NCBI RefSeq assembly: GCF_030296935.1
Contig: NZ_AP028032.1
Location: forward strand, 2,232,001 to 2,296,000
Reading direction: 5' to 3'
Origin: Coprobacter fastidiosus
GTDB taxonomy: Bacteria > Bacteroidota > Bacteroidia > Bacteroidales > Coprobacteraceae
DNA: 64,000 bases
The notes beneath the pieces are model-generated. The model did no database searches. It was given only the letters and a program-made list of their open reading frames with translations, and was not told the DNA's origin. How positions within the stretch are numbered: the first letter of the stretch is position 1; each line of letters starts with the position of its first letter. The position numbers were made by a program, and so were the translations under genes. This document shows positions 1 to 8,243 of this stretch, piece after piece.

Positions 1-198
1 AAAACGGGCAGCATATCTTCCGGTCGTCAGCCAAAAATCCAATGAAGAATCGACCAAAGCACACATTTCTTCATCATTGAAAAACCGTCCTCCGTAAGAG
101 ATCTTATCTCCCGGCTCGAAATCTTTCTTTTTACTTTCAAATTCTTCCCGATAATACTCCTTTACCAGCTGTATGATTTGTTCTCTTTTTGTACTCAT
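1..198 (-). CDS. rfbH: CDP-4-keto-6-deoxyglucose 3-dehydrase, N-terminal part (RfbH-like)
   Basis: The gene runs off the left edge; only about 66 N-terminal residues are present. The start is the ATG at 198, opening MSTKREQIIQLVKEYYREEF and followed by a stretch ending in SLDFWLTTGRYAA. The W-L-T-T-G-R segment is typical of RfbH, the PMP/[2Fe-2S] enzyme of the DegT/DnrJ/EryC1 fold that removes the C3 hydroxyl of CDP-4-keto-6-deoxyglucose. It lies 17 bases downstream of rfbG, which makes its substrate, so the two should be co-transcribed. Together they point to a CDP-3,6-dideoxyhexose (paratose, abequose, tyvelose or ascarylose) in the surface glycan. The PMP and iron-sulfur residues are outside the window. 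Confidence 0.85.
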   Translation of the reverse strand, partial: MSTKREQIIQLVKEYYREEFESKKKDFEPGDKISYGGRFFNDEEMCALVDSSLDFWLTTGRYAARF

Positions 199-215
199 AT
201 TTTGATTTTAGTTAT

Positions 216-1301
216 TTACTTACTGAAGAAATATTGTATCTGTTGTTCTGTCAAATCAGAAATGAATCCTTTATCCTGATAATATGTTTTATACCATTGC
301 AACGTCAGCTCCAGCGCTTCCCGGGCATTCATAGCGGGTTTCCATCCCAATTCGGCTTTAGCCAAAGAAATATCCAGTTTTAACAGCCCGGCTTCATGAG
401 GTGCTGACAGATTTTGTTCCACTCGATATTTGCCGATTCCCCAAATATCTGTCGCCAAAGCTGTCATCTGTTCGACTGTAAGCGTATCTTCCGGATTAGG
501 TCCGAAGTTATAAGCATTGGACAAATCGGCATACCGAACCGATGCAAGATAACCTAACAACAAATATCCGCCTAACGGCTCTAAAACATGTTGCCACGGA
601 CGAACGGCCGCCGGATTACGAAGTACAATCTCCTCTCCCTTATGCAATGCCCTGACAATATCCGGGACGAGACGATCTTTCGCCCAATCTCCTCCACCGA
701 TCACATTTCCGGCACGGGCACTTACGATCGCTTTTTTATGATCATTATGACTTTTCCGGTTAAAGAACGAATTTCGATAAGAGTCGATAACCAGCTCCGC
801 ACAAGCCTTGCTTGCACTATACGGATCATATCCTCCTAAACGGTCGTTTTCCCGGTACGGAAAATTCCACTCGTTATTATGATATACTTTATCTGTAGTT
901 ATCAGAATCGCCGTACACGGCTTATTTATCTTACGGACAGCATCCAGAACATGCGCAGTGCCGATTGCATTAACGCCGAAAGTTTCTGCAGGAATATCAT
1001 AAGAAAGACGGACTAACGGTTGCGCCGCAAGATGAAAAACCACATCCGGAGCAAAATCCTCTATTTCACGGATGAGTTTCTCTCGATCCATAATATCTCC
1101 GAACACAGATGTACAAAGCTTGTCTATCTCAAGGGCACTATACAAATCAGGATCTGTAGCCGGAGGAAGAGCATAACCCTTTATTTCCGCACCTGCCATC
1201 GATAAAATCTTTACCAACCAACTCCCTTTAAATCCCGTATGACCGGTAATAAAAATTCTTTTCCCGCTATAAAATGAAAGATATGCTTTTCCCGAATTCA
1301 T
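216..1301 (-). CDS. rfbG: CDP-glucose 4,6-dehydratase
   Basis: This extended short-chain dehydrogenase converts CDP-glucose to CDP-4-keto-6-deoxyglucose in 3,6-dideoxyhexose synthesis. The N-terminal Rossmann motif reads RIFITGHTGFKGSWL, where GHTGFKG is the family signature. ITTDKVYHN carries the catalytic threonine region and YDPYSASKACAE the catalytic Tyr/Lys pair. RAGNVIGGGDW and RPWQHVLEPLGGY are also characteristic. I start it at the ATG at 1301 (361 residues, the usual length). The upstream in-frame TTG at 1370 lies inside a TAnnTTTG promoter-like element and is very unlikely to be translated. The gene heads a two-gene unit with rfbH and is separated by 186 bases from the glycosyltransferase upstream. 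Confidence 0.93.
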   Translation of the reverse strand: MNSGKAYLSFYSGKRIFITGHTGFKGSWLVKILSMAGAEIKGYALPPATDPDLYSALEIDKLCTSVFGDIMDREKLIREIEDFAPDVVFHLAAQPLVRLSYDIPAETFGVNAIGTAHVLDAVRKINKPCTAILITTDKVYHNNEWNFPYRENDRLGGYDPYSASKACAELVIDSYRNSFFNRKSHNDHKKAIVSARAGNVIGGGDWAKDRLVPDIVRALHKGEEIVLRNPAAVRPWQHVLEPLGGYLLLGYLASVRYADLSNAYNFGPNPEDTLTVEQMTALATDIWGIGKYRVEQNLSAPHEAGLLKLDISLAKAELGWKPAMNAREALELTLQWYKTYYQDKGFISDLTEQQIQYFFSK

Positions 1302-1367
1302 TTCTGATTTAATTTCATTAATTTCTTTGCATGAATGTTGCCCGGCAAAGCCATCCGGACCTTGTGA

Positions 1368-1375
1368 CAAATATA
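1368..1375 (-). promoter_or_regulatory. -7-like element upstream of rfbG
   Basis: The minus strand reads TATATTTG, matching the Bacteroidetes -7 consensus TAnnTTTG. Transcription would begin near 1361, giving a leader of about 60 bases before the rfbG ATG at 1301. This suggests that the dideoxyhexose genes have their own promoter inside the polysaccharide cluster. No convincing -33 TTTG was seen; a T-run lies about 20 bases upstream. Confidence 0.5.
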
Positions 1376-1487
1376 CGAAGTAAATATATAAAAAAACTTT
1401 CGATTGTCCTAAAATTAATGAGATGAAGCACTTTTACGAACAAAAATGTTTCCTTTCAGAAAAACATCTTTATCTCGAAACTCCTAC

Positions 1488-2237
1488 CTACACTCGCCCT
1501 TTTATCCATTTTGCCGTATAAAAACGCAAAGCAAACCATAAATGTAAAAACATAACCGATATGCGTCCGTAATATTTGACCATAATATTATAGCGTTCTT
1601 TTAAAGAGGCTTTGTGATTACGAGTCGTAACACCCTCATTCAGATAATCGATCAAAGTCAAGTGCGTATTCCATAACGTACCCGCTCTTTTCATACAACG
1701 GATGCACCAATCAAAATCAGAAGAGAAGCGATAAGAAAGATCATAATCGGGAGCAAGCGTCCGTTTTGCAATAAAAGCCTGATGACATACCAACATTCCC
1801 ATACGGAAACTTTTCCAATTAAGTGTTTCCGGGGTTTTCAATCTTCTCATTCCCAAAAACTCCCGCTTATCATTTACAAGAGCTGTCTCTCCGTATATGA
1901 CGTCAGGACGGGAACTCCCTATCGAAACCGCAATATCCGCTAAAGTATTTTCCGAATGAAAAGTATCTCCGGCATTTAAGAAAATAAGATATTCTCCCTT
2001 TGCCAGATGCATTCCTTTGTTCATCGCATCATATAAACCCTTATCCGGTTCACTGATAAACACTGCCAAACAATCTTTTCGAGACCGCAAAAAATCTACC
2101 GTTCCGTCTTTCGAATCACCATCCACGACAATATACTCATAATCGGTAAAAGATTGTCCGACGACACTTCGAAATGTGGTTTCAATTGTCTCGGCAGCAT
2201 TATAAGTTATCGTTATTATCGAAAACAAGGGTTTCAT
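1488..2237 (-). CDS. Family 2 glycosyltransferase (WcaE-like)
   Basis: This 249-residue protein has a GT-A fold. The start MKPLFSIITITYNAAETIE is the usual GT2 N-terminal strand, followed by YIVVDGDSKDGT and EPDKGLYDAMNKGM, which is typical of WcaE-type transferases. LIFLNAGD supplies the metal-binding acidic position. It probably transfers one sugar to a lipid-linked oligosaccharide on the inner face of the inner membrane. Donor and acceptor cannot be read from the sequence. It lies 7 bases downstream of the GT4 gene, so translation is probably coupled. The C-terminus is basic and aromatic, as in membrane-associated family members. Confidence 0.85.
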   Translation of the reverse strand: MKPLFSIITITYNAAETIETTFRSVVGQSFTDYEYIVVDGDSKDGTVDFLRSRKDCLAVFISEPDKGLYDAMNKGMHLAKGEYLIFLNAGDTFHSENTLADIAVSIGSSRPDVIYGETALVNDKREFLGMRRLKTPETLNWKSFRMGMLVCHQAFIAKRTLAPDYDLSYRFSSDFDWCIRCMKRAGTLWNTHLTLIDYLNEGVTTRNHKASLKERYNIMVKYYGRISVMFLHLWFALRFYTAKWIKGRV

Positions 2238-2244
2238 ATTATTT

Positions 2245-3513
2245 TTATTTTCTTAATTGATCTTTAACAAACAAATCGTGATATAAATCGAGATATTGCC
2301 GGACAATGACATCCCGTGAAAAACATCGCTTTATCTTATCGATACACTTTTTCCTCATTTCGGGATTCGTATGGTCCAAAACCCAGTCCATTCCCTCTAC
2401 AAAGTCCGAAGTAAAAGGATACGTCACTAAATATCCATTTTCCAAATGGTCTATTATGTCAGTCTGTCCACTGCTATTAAATGCCACCACAGGTGTTCCG
2501 CAAGCCATAGACTCCGCTAAAGTCTGCCCGAATGTCTCATAATGTGATGGCATAACCGTAACATCTGCAGCACTATATATTCGGGCGAGATCTTCAGAAT
2601 TGCCGATTTCTCCCAAATAACGATAATTACAAGGAATATCTTTTAGAAAGTCTTTGTCCCTTTTTATTTCTCCGAACAGAAAAAGATTTATCTCCCGACA
2701 ATACTTTGAGTCTTTCAAAGATTGTTTCAGCAGCTTAAACCCTTTATTTTCGTCATTCAATTTTGCAGCTCCGAACACAACCACCTTACTATTATCAGAA
2801 ATCCCCAGACTCATACGCACCTTTTCTCTGTCTCTCGGATAAAACACTTCTGTATCGATAACGTTGGGTATAACAAAAATTTTATTGGTCTCCATCAGAA
2901 CGCTTTCTCCAGCTCTTTTCGCCAACCAACGACTGACACTCGTAAAAACAATATCCGGATTTCTCAGAAACTGTTTCTTCAACCAAACCTTATAGGAAAG
3001 ATCGAATGCTCCCGGATATTGCAAATAAGGACATTCCCTGCAAATCGACATAAAACGGTCACAAGAACGGGCATGATGACAAATCGATGTACAATACCAC
3101 ATATCATGCATCGTAAACACCATCGGTTTTCCAAGTTTAATCAGTTGATGTATATTCTGAAGAGATAAAAATCCTTGATTAACCCAATGTAAATGAATAA
3201 TATCGGCCTCCCGGATGACCGGAAGAGCGGAAATATCCGTTCCCGAATCGGCAATAGATACAGCAAATAAATTTTTCCGGGAAAAACCATTCTTTATAAA
3301 AATAGAAAATCGTTCTTTATAAAAATGAAAACGATTCTTCAGCCGTTTCCAACGCGTATCAAAAGGTGTTATTACCGTAGGATCATCAGAAGTTTTATAA
3401 GCCGTCAACAACATCACATCCACCCCTTCTTTCAATAAAGCCTCTTTCAAACGGTAACAGGCAATTGCAGCTCCGCCTTTACGCTCATATGTACTAACGA
3501 GAACAACTTTCAT
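2245..3513 (-). CDS. Family 4 glycosyltransferase
   Basis: This 422-residue GT-B enzyme begins MKVVLVSTYERKGGAAIACY with an N-terminal Rossmann-like domain. IHLHWVNQGFLS and FTMHDMWYCTSICHHARSC are typical of WcaC-like GT4 transferases, and the latter is cysteine- and histidine-rich. The C-terminal donor domain includes DVTVMPSHYETFGQTLAESM followed by GTPVVAF, the E-x7-E region that binds the nucleotide sugar in retaining GT4 enzymes. It sits between two other glycosyltransferases in the same direction and probably extends the same repeat unit. Sugar specificity is not predictable. Confidence 0.88.
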   Translation of the reverse strand: MKVVLVSTYERKGGAAIACYRLKEALLKEGVDVMLLTAYKTSDDPTVITPFDTRWKRLKNRFHFYKERFSIFIKNGFSRKNLFAVSIADSGTDISALPVIREADIIHLHWVNQGFLSLQNIHQLIKLGKPMVFTMHDMWYCTSICHHARSCDRFMSICRECPYLQYPGAFDLSYKVWLKKQFLRNPDIVFTSVSRWLAKRAGESVLMETNKIFVIPNVIDTEVFYPRDREKVRMSLGISDNSKVVVFGAAKLNDENKGFKLLKQSLKDSKYCREINLFLFGEIKRDKDFLKDIPCNYRYLGEIGNSEDLARIYSAADVTVMPSHYETFGQTLAESMACGTPVVAFNSSGQTDIIDHLENGYLVTYPFTSDFVEGMDWVLDHTNPEMRKKCIDKIKRCFSRDVIVRQYLDLYHDLFVKDQLRK

Positions 3514-3531
3514 ATTTAGACTTTCCCCTCT

Positions 3532-4431
3532 TTATCTATGCAAAAAATTTAATATCCGAACCCTTATTTTGTTATAATACGAGTTATCGAAACGATAAAT
3601 ACGAGCCAACATCTCCCGGGCATTCTTGTTTTCTTGTAGCAAAGACAATTTCTCTACCTTAACCTGCCCCGTATATAAATCCGTCGCAAATAACCCATAT
3701 TTATCGCAATGCGTTCCCGTTCCGTCAAAACCGATATTCGTGACCAGCGACCGACCGCTGTTTAATGACAACTTTCCCTTTAAAAAAATAGAAGCATTCC
3801 AACGAATCGCCCAAGAACTATTCATACCGGCTATCTGTTCCCTAAGCATCCGGGTAAAATGATAAGCTCCGTCAAAATCGAATTTACGAGTCAAGTTCCG
3901 GGCTTCTAATTCTCGAAGCAGTTTTTTTCCATCCGGTTCAAACAAATCCCAACCCCGTTTCCAAGTGCCCCACCCCCAACTATTTGCAAAGCTCAGTAAA
4001 AAAGTTTCAGGAAATGTCCCCTTGCCTTTAAGCAAATGTCCATTTATATTTACAATACTCTCCTCATCTTTGTAAGCTTCCAAAGCCTCATTCATAAAAG
4101 TAAGAAACCATGGGGAGACGATCAGGTCATCTTCCAGAACAATGACTCGACCATATTTCTCGACCAAATCGGTAACTCCGGAAATAATATTCGAAGCCAA
4201 TCCTTTATTCTCAGGTTGTTCTACGATATGCAGTCGTTTAAATCCCTGAATATTACGTATATACTCCCGTACCGACCGCACATTTTTTTCCTGACCGCAA
4301 TCCTTTGCCCCGTCAGAAAAAATAAACAGTTCGCTCTTATCCGCAAAAAAATTCTTTTGTAGAGACTCTATACAATACCGTACATGTCGGGGACGGTTAT
4401 ATACAAAAAGAGCAATCGGAGCGATTTGCAT
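3532..4431 (-). CDS. Glycosyltransferase-like protein of the surface polysaccharide cluster
   Basis: The sequence MQIAPIALFVYNRPRHVRYC at the N-terminus, LFIFSDGAKD and VIVLEDDLIVSPWFLTFMNE indicate a GT-A type nucleotide-sugar transferase; the EDD serves as the DxD-like motif. SFANSWGWGTWKRGWDLF is typical of proteins annotated as sugar transferases in Bacteroidetes O-antigen and capsule clusters. I use the ATG at 4431 (299 residues); the in-frame start two codons upstream is a TTG. It follows the flippase by 13 bases and precedes the GT4 gene by 18, so all are probably one transcript. The acceptor and donor sugars are unknown. Confidence 0.8.
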   Translation of the reverse strand: MQIAPIALFVYNRPRHVRYCIESLQKNFFADKSELFIFSDGAKDCGQEKNVRSVREYIRNIQGFKRLHIVEQPENKGLASNIISGVTDLVEKYGRVIVLEDDLIVSPWFLTFMNEALEAYKDEESIVNINGHLLKGKGTFPETFLLSFANSWGWGTWKRGWDLFEPDGKKLLRELEARNLTRKFDFDGAYHFTRMLREQIAGMNSSWAIRWNASIFLKGKLSLNSGRSLVTNIGFDGTGTHCDKYGLFATDLYTGQVKVEKLSLLQENKNAREMLARIYRFDNSYYNKIRVRILNFLHR

Positions 4432-4444
4432 ATTCAAAATGTTT

Positions 4445-5896
4445 TTATTTTCCGTTTGTCAAAACTTTCTTTTTAAATAACTGAAGGCATTCGTGCCACA
4501 TTTCTAACCGGAATAAACGTGCCGCAATAATATAAAGCAGTCCGAATGTTCCGGAAATCGTAACAAGCAACAACCATCGGTCTTGAAAGACCAGATAATA
4601 AAGGGACGACATTGCCGCAATTACCAAAGATATAGATAAACAGGGAAATATATCGAAAAAAAATGATCCCATTGTATAATTTACATACTTATGTGCTAAA
4701 AACATCGTTGCAATCAAAGAACAAAGGGTATAAACCACCCATAACCACATCAATGCCATTATACTGTATTTAAAACAGACAAGTATTCCTATTATGAAAA
4801 AAATCTTTTTAAAAATCTCCATCTTCAAATTGATATCCGACCTCCCTACGGCATTGAATAAATCGTAATATAAAATTATAAAAGGCGAAAATGCTCCCGA
4901 AATACACAATACCTGCATGAGAGGAATAGAAGGCGCCCATTTTTCAGGAAGCAATATGGATATAAGAGGCTGCGAAACCAGCATCAATAAAAACATAATC
5001 GGAAAAATTATAAAAGACACCGTCCGGATATACTTCCCGAAAACACGTATCATTCGCTCTCTGTCATCATTAATCGAAGACAATACCGGAAAAGCAACGC
5101 TCCTAAAAATATTGGCAATCAATGCCGAAGGCATATCCTGAAATTTATTAGCCTGATTATAATAACCGACCGCTTGTGTCGAATAACCTTTTCCGATCAA
5201 CCACGGGTATATGTTATTGAATATCGTATTCAGTACCCCCGTACCTATCAGACTCGAACTATATCCGAAGAATTCTTTCATCGAGGCAACTCTGAATATC
5301 CATTTCGGTCTCCAGCGTCCGTAAATCCACAACAAGACAGACTTTACAATCGCCATTCCTAAAGACTGTATTACTAAAGCCCAGACTCCCCAACCCATGA
5401 ATGCGGTAATGACAGCAAACACCGAAGAACAAAACAGAGAAATAATATTTATACGTGCCAGTTGCGTAAATTGAATATATTTTATCAAACGAGTTTGCTG
5501 AATCATGCCGAATGCCAGAAAAACAATACTCAAAAACGAAACCCGTGCAACCGCCGCTAACCCCGGAACACCCGAATAACTCTCGATGAACGGTGCTAAA
5601 GCGAAAAGGATGAGATAAAAGATAAGGCTGACTCCGATATTGAAATAGAAAATAGTACTATAATCGGCATCGGTCGCCTCTTTTTTACGAATCAGAGCAG
5701 ATCCGAATCCACTGTCTATAAGAATACTCGACAAAGCGACAAATACAGCCAATAACGCCATCTTCCCCAAATCGACCGGATTCAAAGGAATAGCCAGAAT
5801 TATACCCGTTACAAAGTATAAAAACTGCTGGCCGAATTTATCGACAAAACTCCAAATAAGAGCTGTCAATGTTTTCTTTTTCAAGTTATCCGACAT
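4445..5896 (-). CDS. Wzx-type polysaccharide flippase
   Basis: This 483-residue integral membrane protein has about 12 to 14 hydrophobic segments and belongs to the polysaccharide transporter branch of the MOP superfamily. The N-terminal stretch LIWSFVDKFGQQFLYFVTGI and GFGSALIRKKEATDADYSTI are characteristic. It should flip undecaprenyl-linked oligosaccharide units to the periplasmic face. It is the first gene of the glycan cluster seen here, followed by three glycosyltransferases and the rfbG/rfbH pair. No polymerase (Wzy) or priming transferase is in the window, so the cluster must continue to the left. The start codon lies only 33 bases downstream of a strong hairpin with a T-tract. Confidence 0.88.
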   Translation of the reverse strand: MSDNLKKKTLTALIWSFVDKFGQQFLYFVTGIILAIPLNPVDLGKMALLAVFVALSSILIDSGFGSALIRKKEATDADYSTIFYFNIGVSLIFYLILFALAPFIESYSGVPGLAAVARVSFLSIVFLAFGMIQQTRLIKYIQFTQLARINIISLFCSSVFAVITAFMGWGVWALVIQSLGMAIVKSVLLWIYGRWRPKWIFRVASMKEFFGYSSSLIGTGVLNTIFNNIYPWLIGKGYSTQAVGYYNQANKFQDMPSALIANIFRSVAFPVLSSINDDRERMIRVFGKYIRTVSFIIFPIMFLLMLVSQPLISILLPEKWAPSIPLMQVLCISGAFSPFIILYYDLFNAVGRSDINLKMEIFKKIFFIIGILVCFKYSIMALMWLWVVYTLCSLIATMFLAHKYVNYTMGSFFFDIFPCLSISLVIAAMSSLYYLVFQDRWLLLVTISGTFGLLYIIAARLFRLEMWHECLQLFKKKVLTNGK

Positions 5897-5929
5897 ATCT
5901 CGATGCCCACATGTTTCATGTTGAATAAA

Positions 5930-5970
5930 AAATCCCCAAAGAGGGAAAACTAAAACTTCTCCGGGGATTT
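5930..5970 (-). terminator. Rho-independent terminator after metG, or attenuator before the flippase
   Basis: On the minus strand AAATCCCC (from 5970) pairs with GGGGATTT (to 5930) around a loop of about 25 bases, with a short inner GAG/CTC pairing. The transcript then reads TTTTTTATTC, a good U-tract. It sits between the metG stop (6047) and the flippase start (5896), so it can end metG transcription or control read-through into the glycan cluster. Confidence 0.7.
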
Positions 5971-6031
5971 ATTAATATTTAGATTCCTCCTGAATTTTCC
6001 GATAAAAAATTCAAACAGAGCCTCTCTTAAA

Positions 6032-6039
6032 CAAAAATA
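6032..6039 (-). promoter_or_regulatory. Possible -7 element ahead of the glycan cluster
   Basis: The minus strand reads TATTTTTG, fitting TAnnTTTG, just past the metG stop codon. If active, the transcript would start near 6026 and contain the 5930-5970 hairpin as a leader terminator before the flippase gene. No clear -33 element was seen. Confidence 0.3.
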
Positions 6040-6046
6040 TTATGGT

Positions 6047-8086
6047 TTATTTTACTTCCGATCCCGGTTTTACATGCTGTTCCGGTTCTACAACAACCAA
6101 TTTGCCGTCGGCATCTTCAGCAGAAAGAATCATTCCCTGCGATTCGATGCCTTTCAATTTACGAGGCGCCAGATTAGCGACAAAACAAACCTGTTTTCCC
6201 ACCAAATCTTCAGGATTATAATGTTTCGCTATTCCCGAAACAATAGTACGCCCTCCTAAACCATCATCGATTTTAAATTGCAACAGTTTATCCGCCTTAG
6301 GTACTTTTTGACATTCCAAAACCTTGCCTACCCGAATATCTAATTTCATAAAATCTTCGAAATCGATATTTTCTCTAACAGGAGCGGCCTGATGATTTTT
6401 CAGCTCATTCGCTTTTTTCGTATCTAACAGTTTTTGTACTTGAGCCTCAACTTGAGCATCCTCAATTTTTTCGAACAAAAGAACAGGCTGGTTCAACTGC
6501 TGCCCTTCAGGTAAGATATCGGTATTCCCCAACAAGTTCCATTCGGCATGAGTCATATTTAACATATCTCTCAACTTCTTGGCAGAAAAAGGAAGAAACG
6601 GCTCGAATGCAATCGCCAGATTAGCAGAAATCTGCAATGCCAAATTCAAAATCGTAGAGACACGAGACATATCGGTCTTCGCCAATTTCCAAGGTTCTGT
6701 ATCTGCCAAATATTTATTACCGATACGGGCAAGATTCATCGCCTCTTTCAGGGCATCACGGAAACGGTAATTCTCCAAATAATTTTCAAGTTCGACCTTT
6801 ACTCCGGCAAATTCGTCAAGCGTCTCTTTATCATACTCGGTCAACTCTCCGCAAGCCGGGACTTTTCCTCCAAAATACTTATGTGTAAGAACCATTGCAC
6901 GGTTCACAAAATTCCCTAATACGGCAACCAACTCATTGTTGTTTCGTGCCTGAAAGTCTCTCCAAGTAAAATCATTGTCTTTCGTTTCCGGAGCATTTGC
7001 AATAAGAACATAACGCAGCACATCTTGCTTACCCGGGAAATCGACCAAATACTCATGCAACCATACCGCCCAATTACGAGATGTAGAAATTTTGTCTCCT
7101 TCAAGATTTAAAAATTCGTTTGCAGGAACATTTTCCGGAAGAATAAAACTCCCTTCGGCTTTCAACATCGCCGGGAATACGATACAGTGAAAAACAATGT
7201 TATCTTTTCCTATAAAATGAACCAACTTCGTCTCCGGATCTTTCCACCAGCGTTCCCAACTATCGGGCAACAACTCTTTCGTATTGGAAATATAACCGAT
7301 AGGAGCATCGAACCAAACGTATAATACTTTGCCTTCAGCGCCTTCTACCGGAACAGGAACTCCCCAATCAAGATCCCGGCTAACGGCACGAGGCTGCAAC
7401 CCCATATCGAGCCAAGATTTACATTGACCGTAAACATTCGATTTCCATTCCTTATGATCCTCCAGAATCCATTTACGCAAAAAATCTTCATATTTATCGA
7501 GAGGCAAATACCAATGTTTCGTTTCCCGCAATACCGGAACACTGCCGCTGATTGCCGATTTCGGATTGATCAGATCCGTCGCATTCAGAGATGTTCCGCA
7601 GGCTTCACATTGATCGCCATAAGCCCTTTCATTCTTACAATGCGGACAAGTACCGGTAATATAACGGTCGGCAAGGAACTGCTTAGCCTCTTCATCATAA
7701 TACTGCTCCGTCGTCTTCTCGATAAAAACTCCCTTGTCATACAATTTCCGGAAAAACTCGGAAGCTGTTTTCGTATGGATATCGGAAGAGGTACGGGAAT
7801 ATATATCGAAAGAAATTCCAAACTCTTCAAACGATTTTTTTATTATCGAATGATACCGATCGACTACATCTTGCGGAGTGATACCTTCAGCTTTAGCCTT
7901 CAAGGTAATAGGTACTCCATGCTCATCCGATCCGCCGATATGGATCACCTCTTCTCCTTTGAGACGCAAATATCGGGTATAAATATCAGCAGGAACATAT
8001 ACACCGGCCAGATGCCCGATATGCACAGGGCCGTTAGCATAAGGCAACGCTGTAGTTACGAGAGTACGTTTGAATTTCTTTTCCAT
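6047..8086 (-). CDS. metG: Methionyl-tRNA synthetase
   Basis: MetG charges tRNA-Met with methionine in the cytoplasm. The class I signature HIGH is present in [16 protein letters not shown], and the KMSKS loop appears as [13 protein letters not shown] zinc knuckle reads [18 protein letters not shown]. The last ~110 residues form an EMAP/Trbp111-type OB fold starting near [20 protein letters not shown], which dimerises MetG and binds tRNA. I choose the ATG at 8086 (679 residues), which opens [20 protein letters not shown]. The longer reading frame to 8203 runs through the promoter region and gives an unrelated extension. It is divergent from the acyl-CoA synthetase gene. Confidence 0.97.
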   Translation of the reverse strand: MEKKFKRTLVTTALPYANGPVHIGHLAGVYVPADIYTRYLRLKGEEVIHIGGSDEHGVPITLKAKAEGITPQDVVDRYHSIIKKSFEEFGISFDIYSRTSSDIHTKTASEFFRKLYDKGVFIEKTTEQYYDEEAKQFLADRYITGTCPHCKNERAYGDQCEACGTSLNATDLINPKSAISGSVPVLRETKHWYLPLDKYEDFLRKWILEDHKEWKSNVYGQCKSWLDMGLQPRAVSRDLDWGVPVPVEGAEGKVLYVWFDAPIGYISNTKELLPDSWERWWKDPETKLVHFIGKDNIVFHCIVFPAMLKAEGSFILPENVPANEFLNLEGDKISTSRNWAVWLHEYLVDFPGKQDVLRYVLIANAPETKDNDFTWRDFQARNNNELVAVLGNFVNRAMVLTHKYFGGKVPACGELTEYDKETLDEFAGVKVELENYLENYRFRDALKEAMNLARIGNKYLADTEPWKLAKTDMSRVSTILNLALQISANLAIAFEPFLPFSAKKLRDMLNMTHAEWNLLGNTDILPEGQQLNQPVLLFEKIEDAQVEAQVQKLLDTKKANELKNHQAAPVRENIDFEDFMKLDIRVGKVLECQKVPKADKLLQFKIDDGLGGRTIVSGIAKHYNPEDLVGKQVCFVANLAPRKLKGIESQGMILSAEDADGKLVVVEPEQHVKPGSEVK

Positions 8087-8128
8087 TGGTTTATATGATT
8101 TTATCTTTTCCTTTTTCAAAATGATTTG

Positions 8129-8136
8129 CAAATATA
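8129..8136 (-). promoter_or_regulatory. metG: -7-like element of metG
   Basis: The minus strand reads TATATTTG, a full match to TAnnTTTG. A start near 8122 would give a leader of about 36 bases before the metG ATG. It supports the 8086 start over the longer frame. Confidence 0.5.
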
Positions 8137-8178
8137 CGATTTTTGTCGCAATGCGATAAGAGGAAAAAGTAAAATCGC

Positions 8179-8186
8179 TATCTTTG
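8179..8186 (+). promoter_or_regulatory. -7-like element of the acyl-CoA synthetase gene
   Basis: The plus strand reads TATCTTTG, matching TAnnTTTG, about 50 bases before the transcript start region of the gene at 8244. Together with the opposing element at 8129-8136 it makes the 157-base gap a divergent promoter region. Confidence 0.45.
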
Positions 8187-8243
8187 AACGAATATGTATG
8201 CAATTTTTTGCTAAATCATCTGAAATAAAGAATTTTATATATT

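Noticed and set aside
1302..1370. Longer N-terminus of RfbG from a TTG at 1370
   Set aside because: The TTG lies within a TATATTTG promoter-like element and the extension is not family-like; the ATG at 1301 gives the normal length.
8087..8203. 39-residue N-terminal extension of MetG
   Set aside because: It crosses a TATATTTG promoter element, and the shorter form starts with the usual MetG N-terminus.
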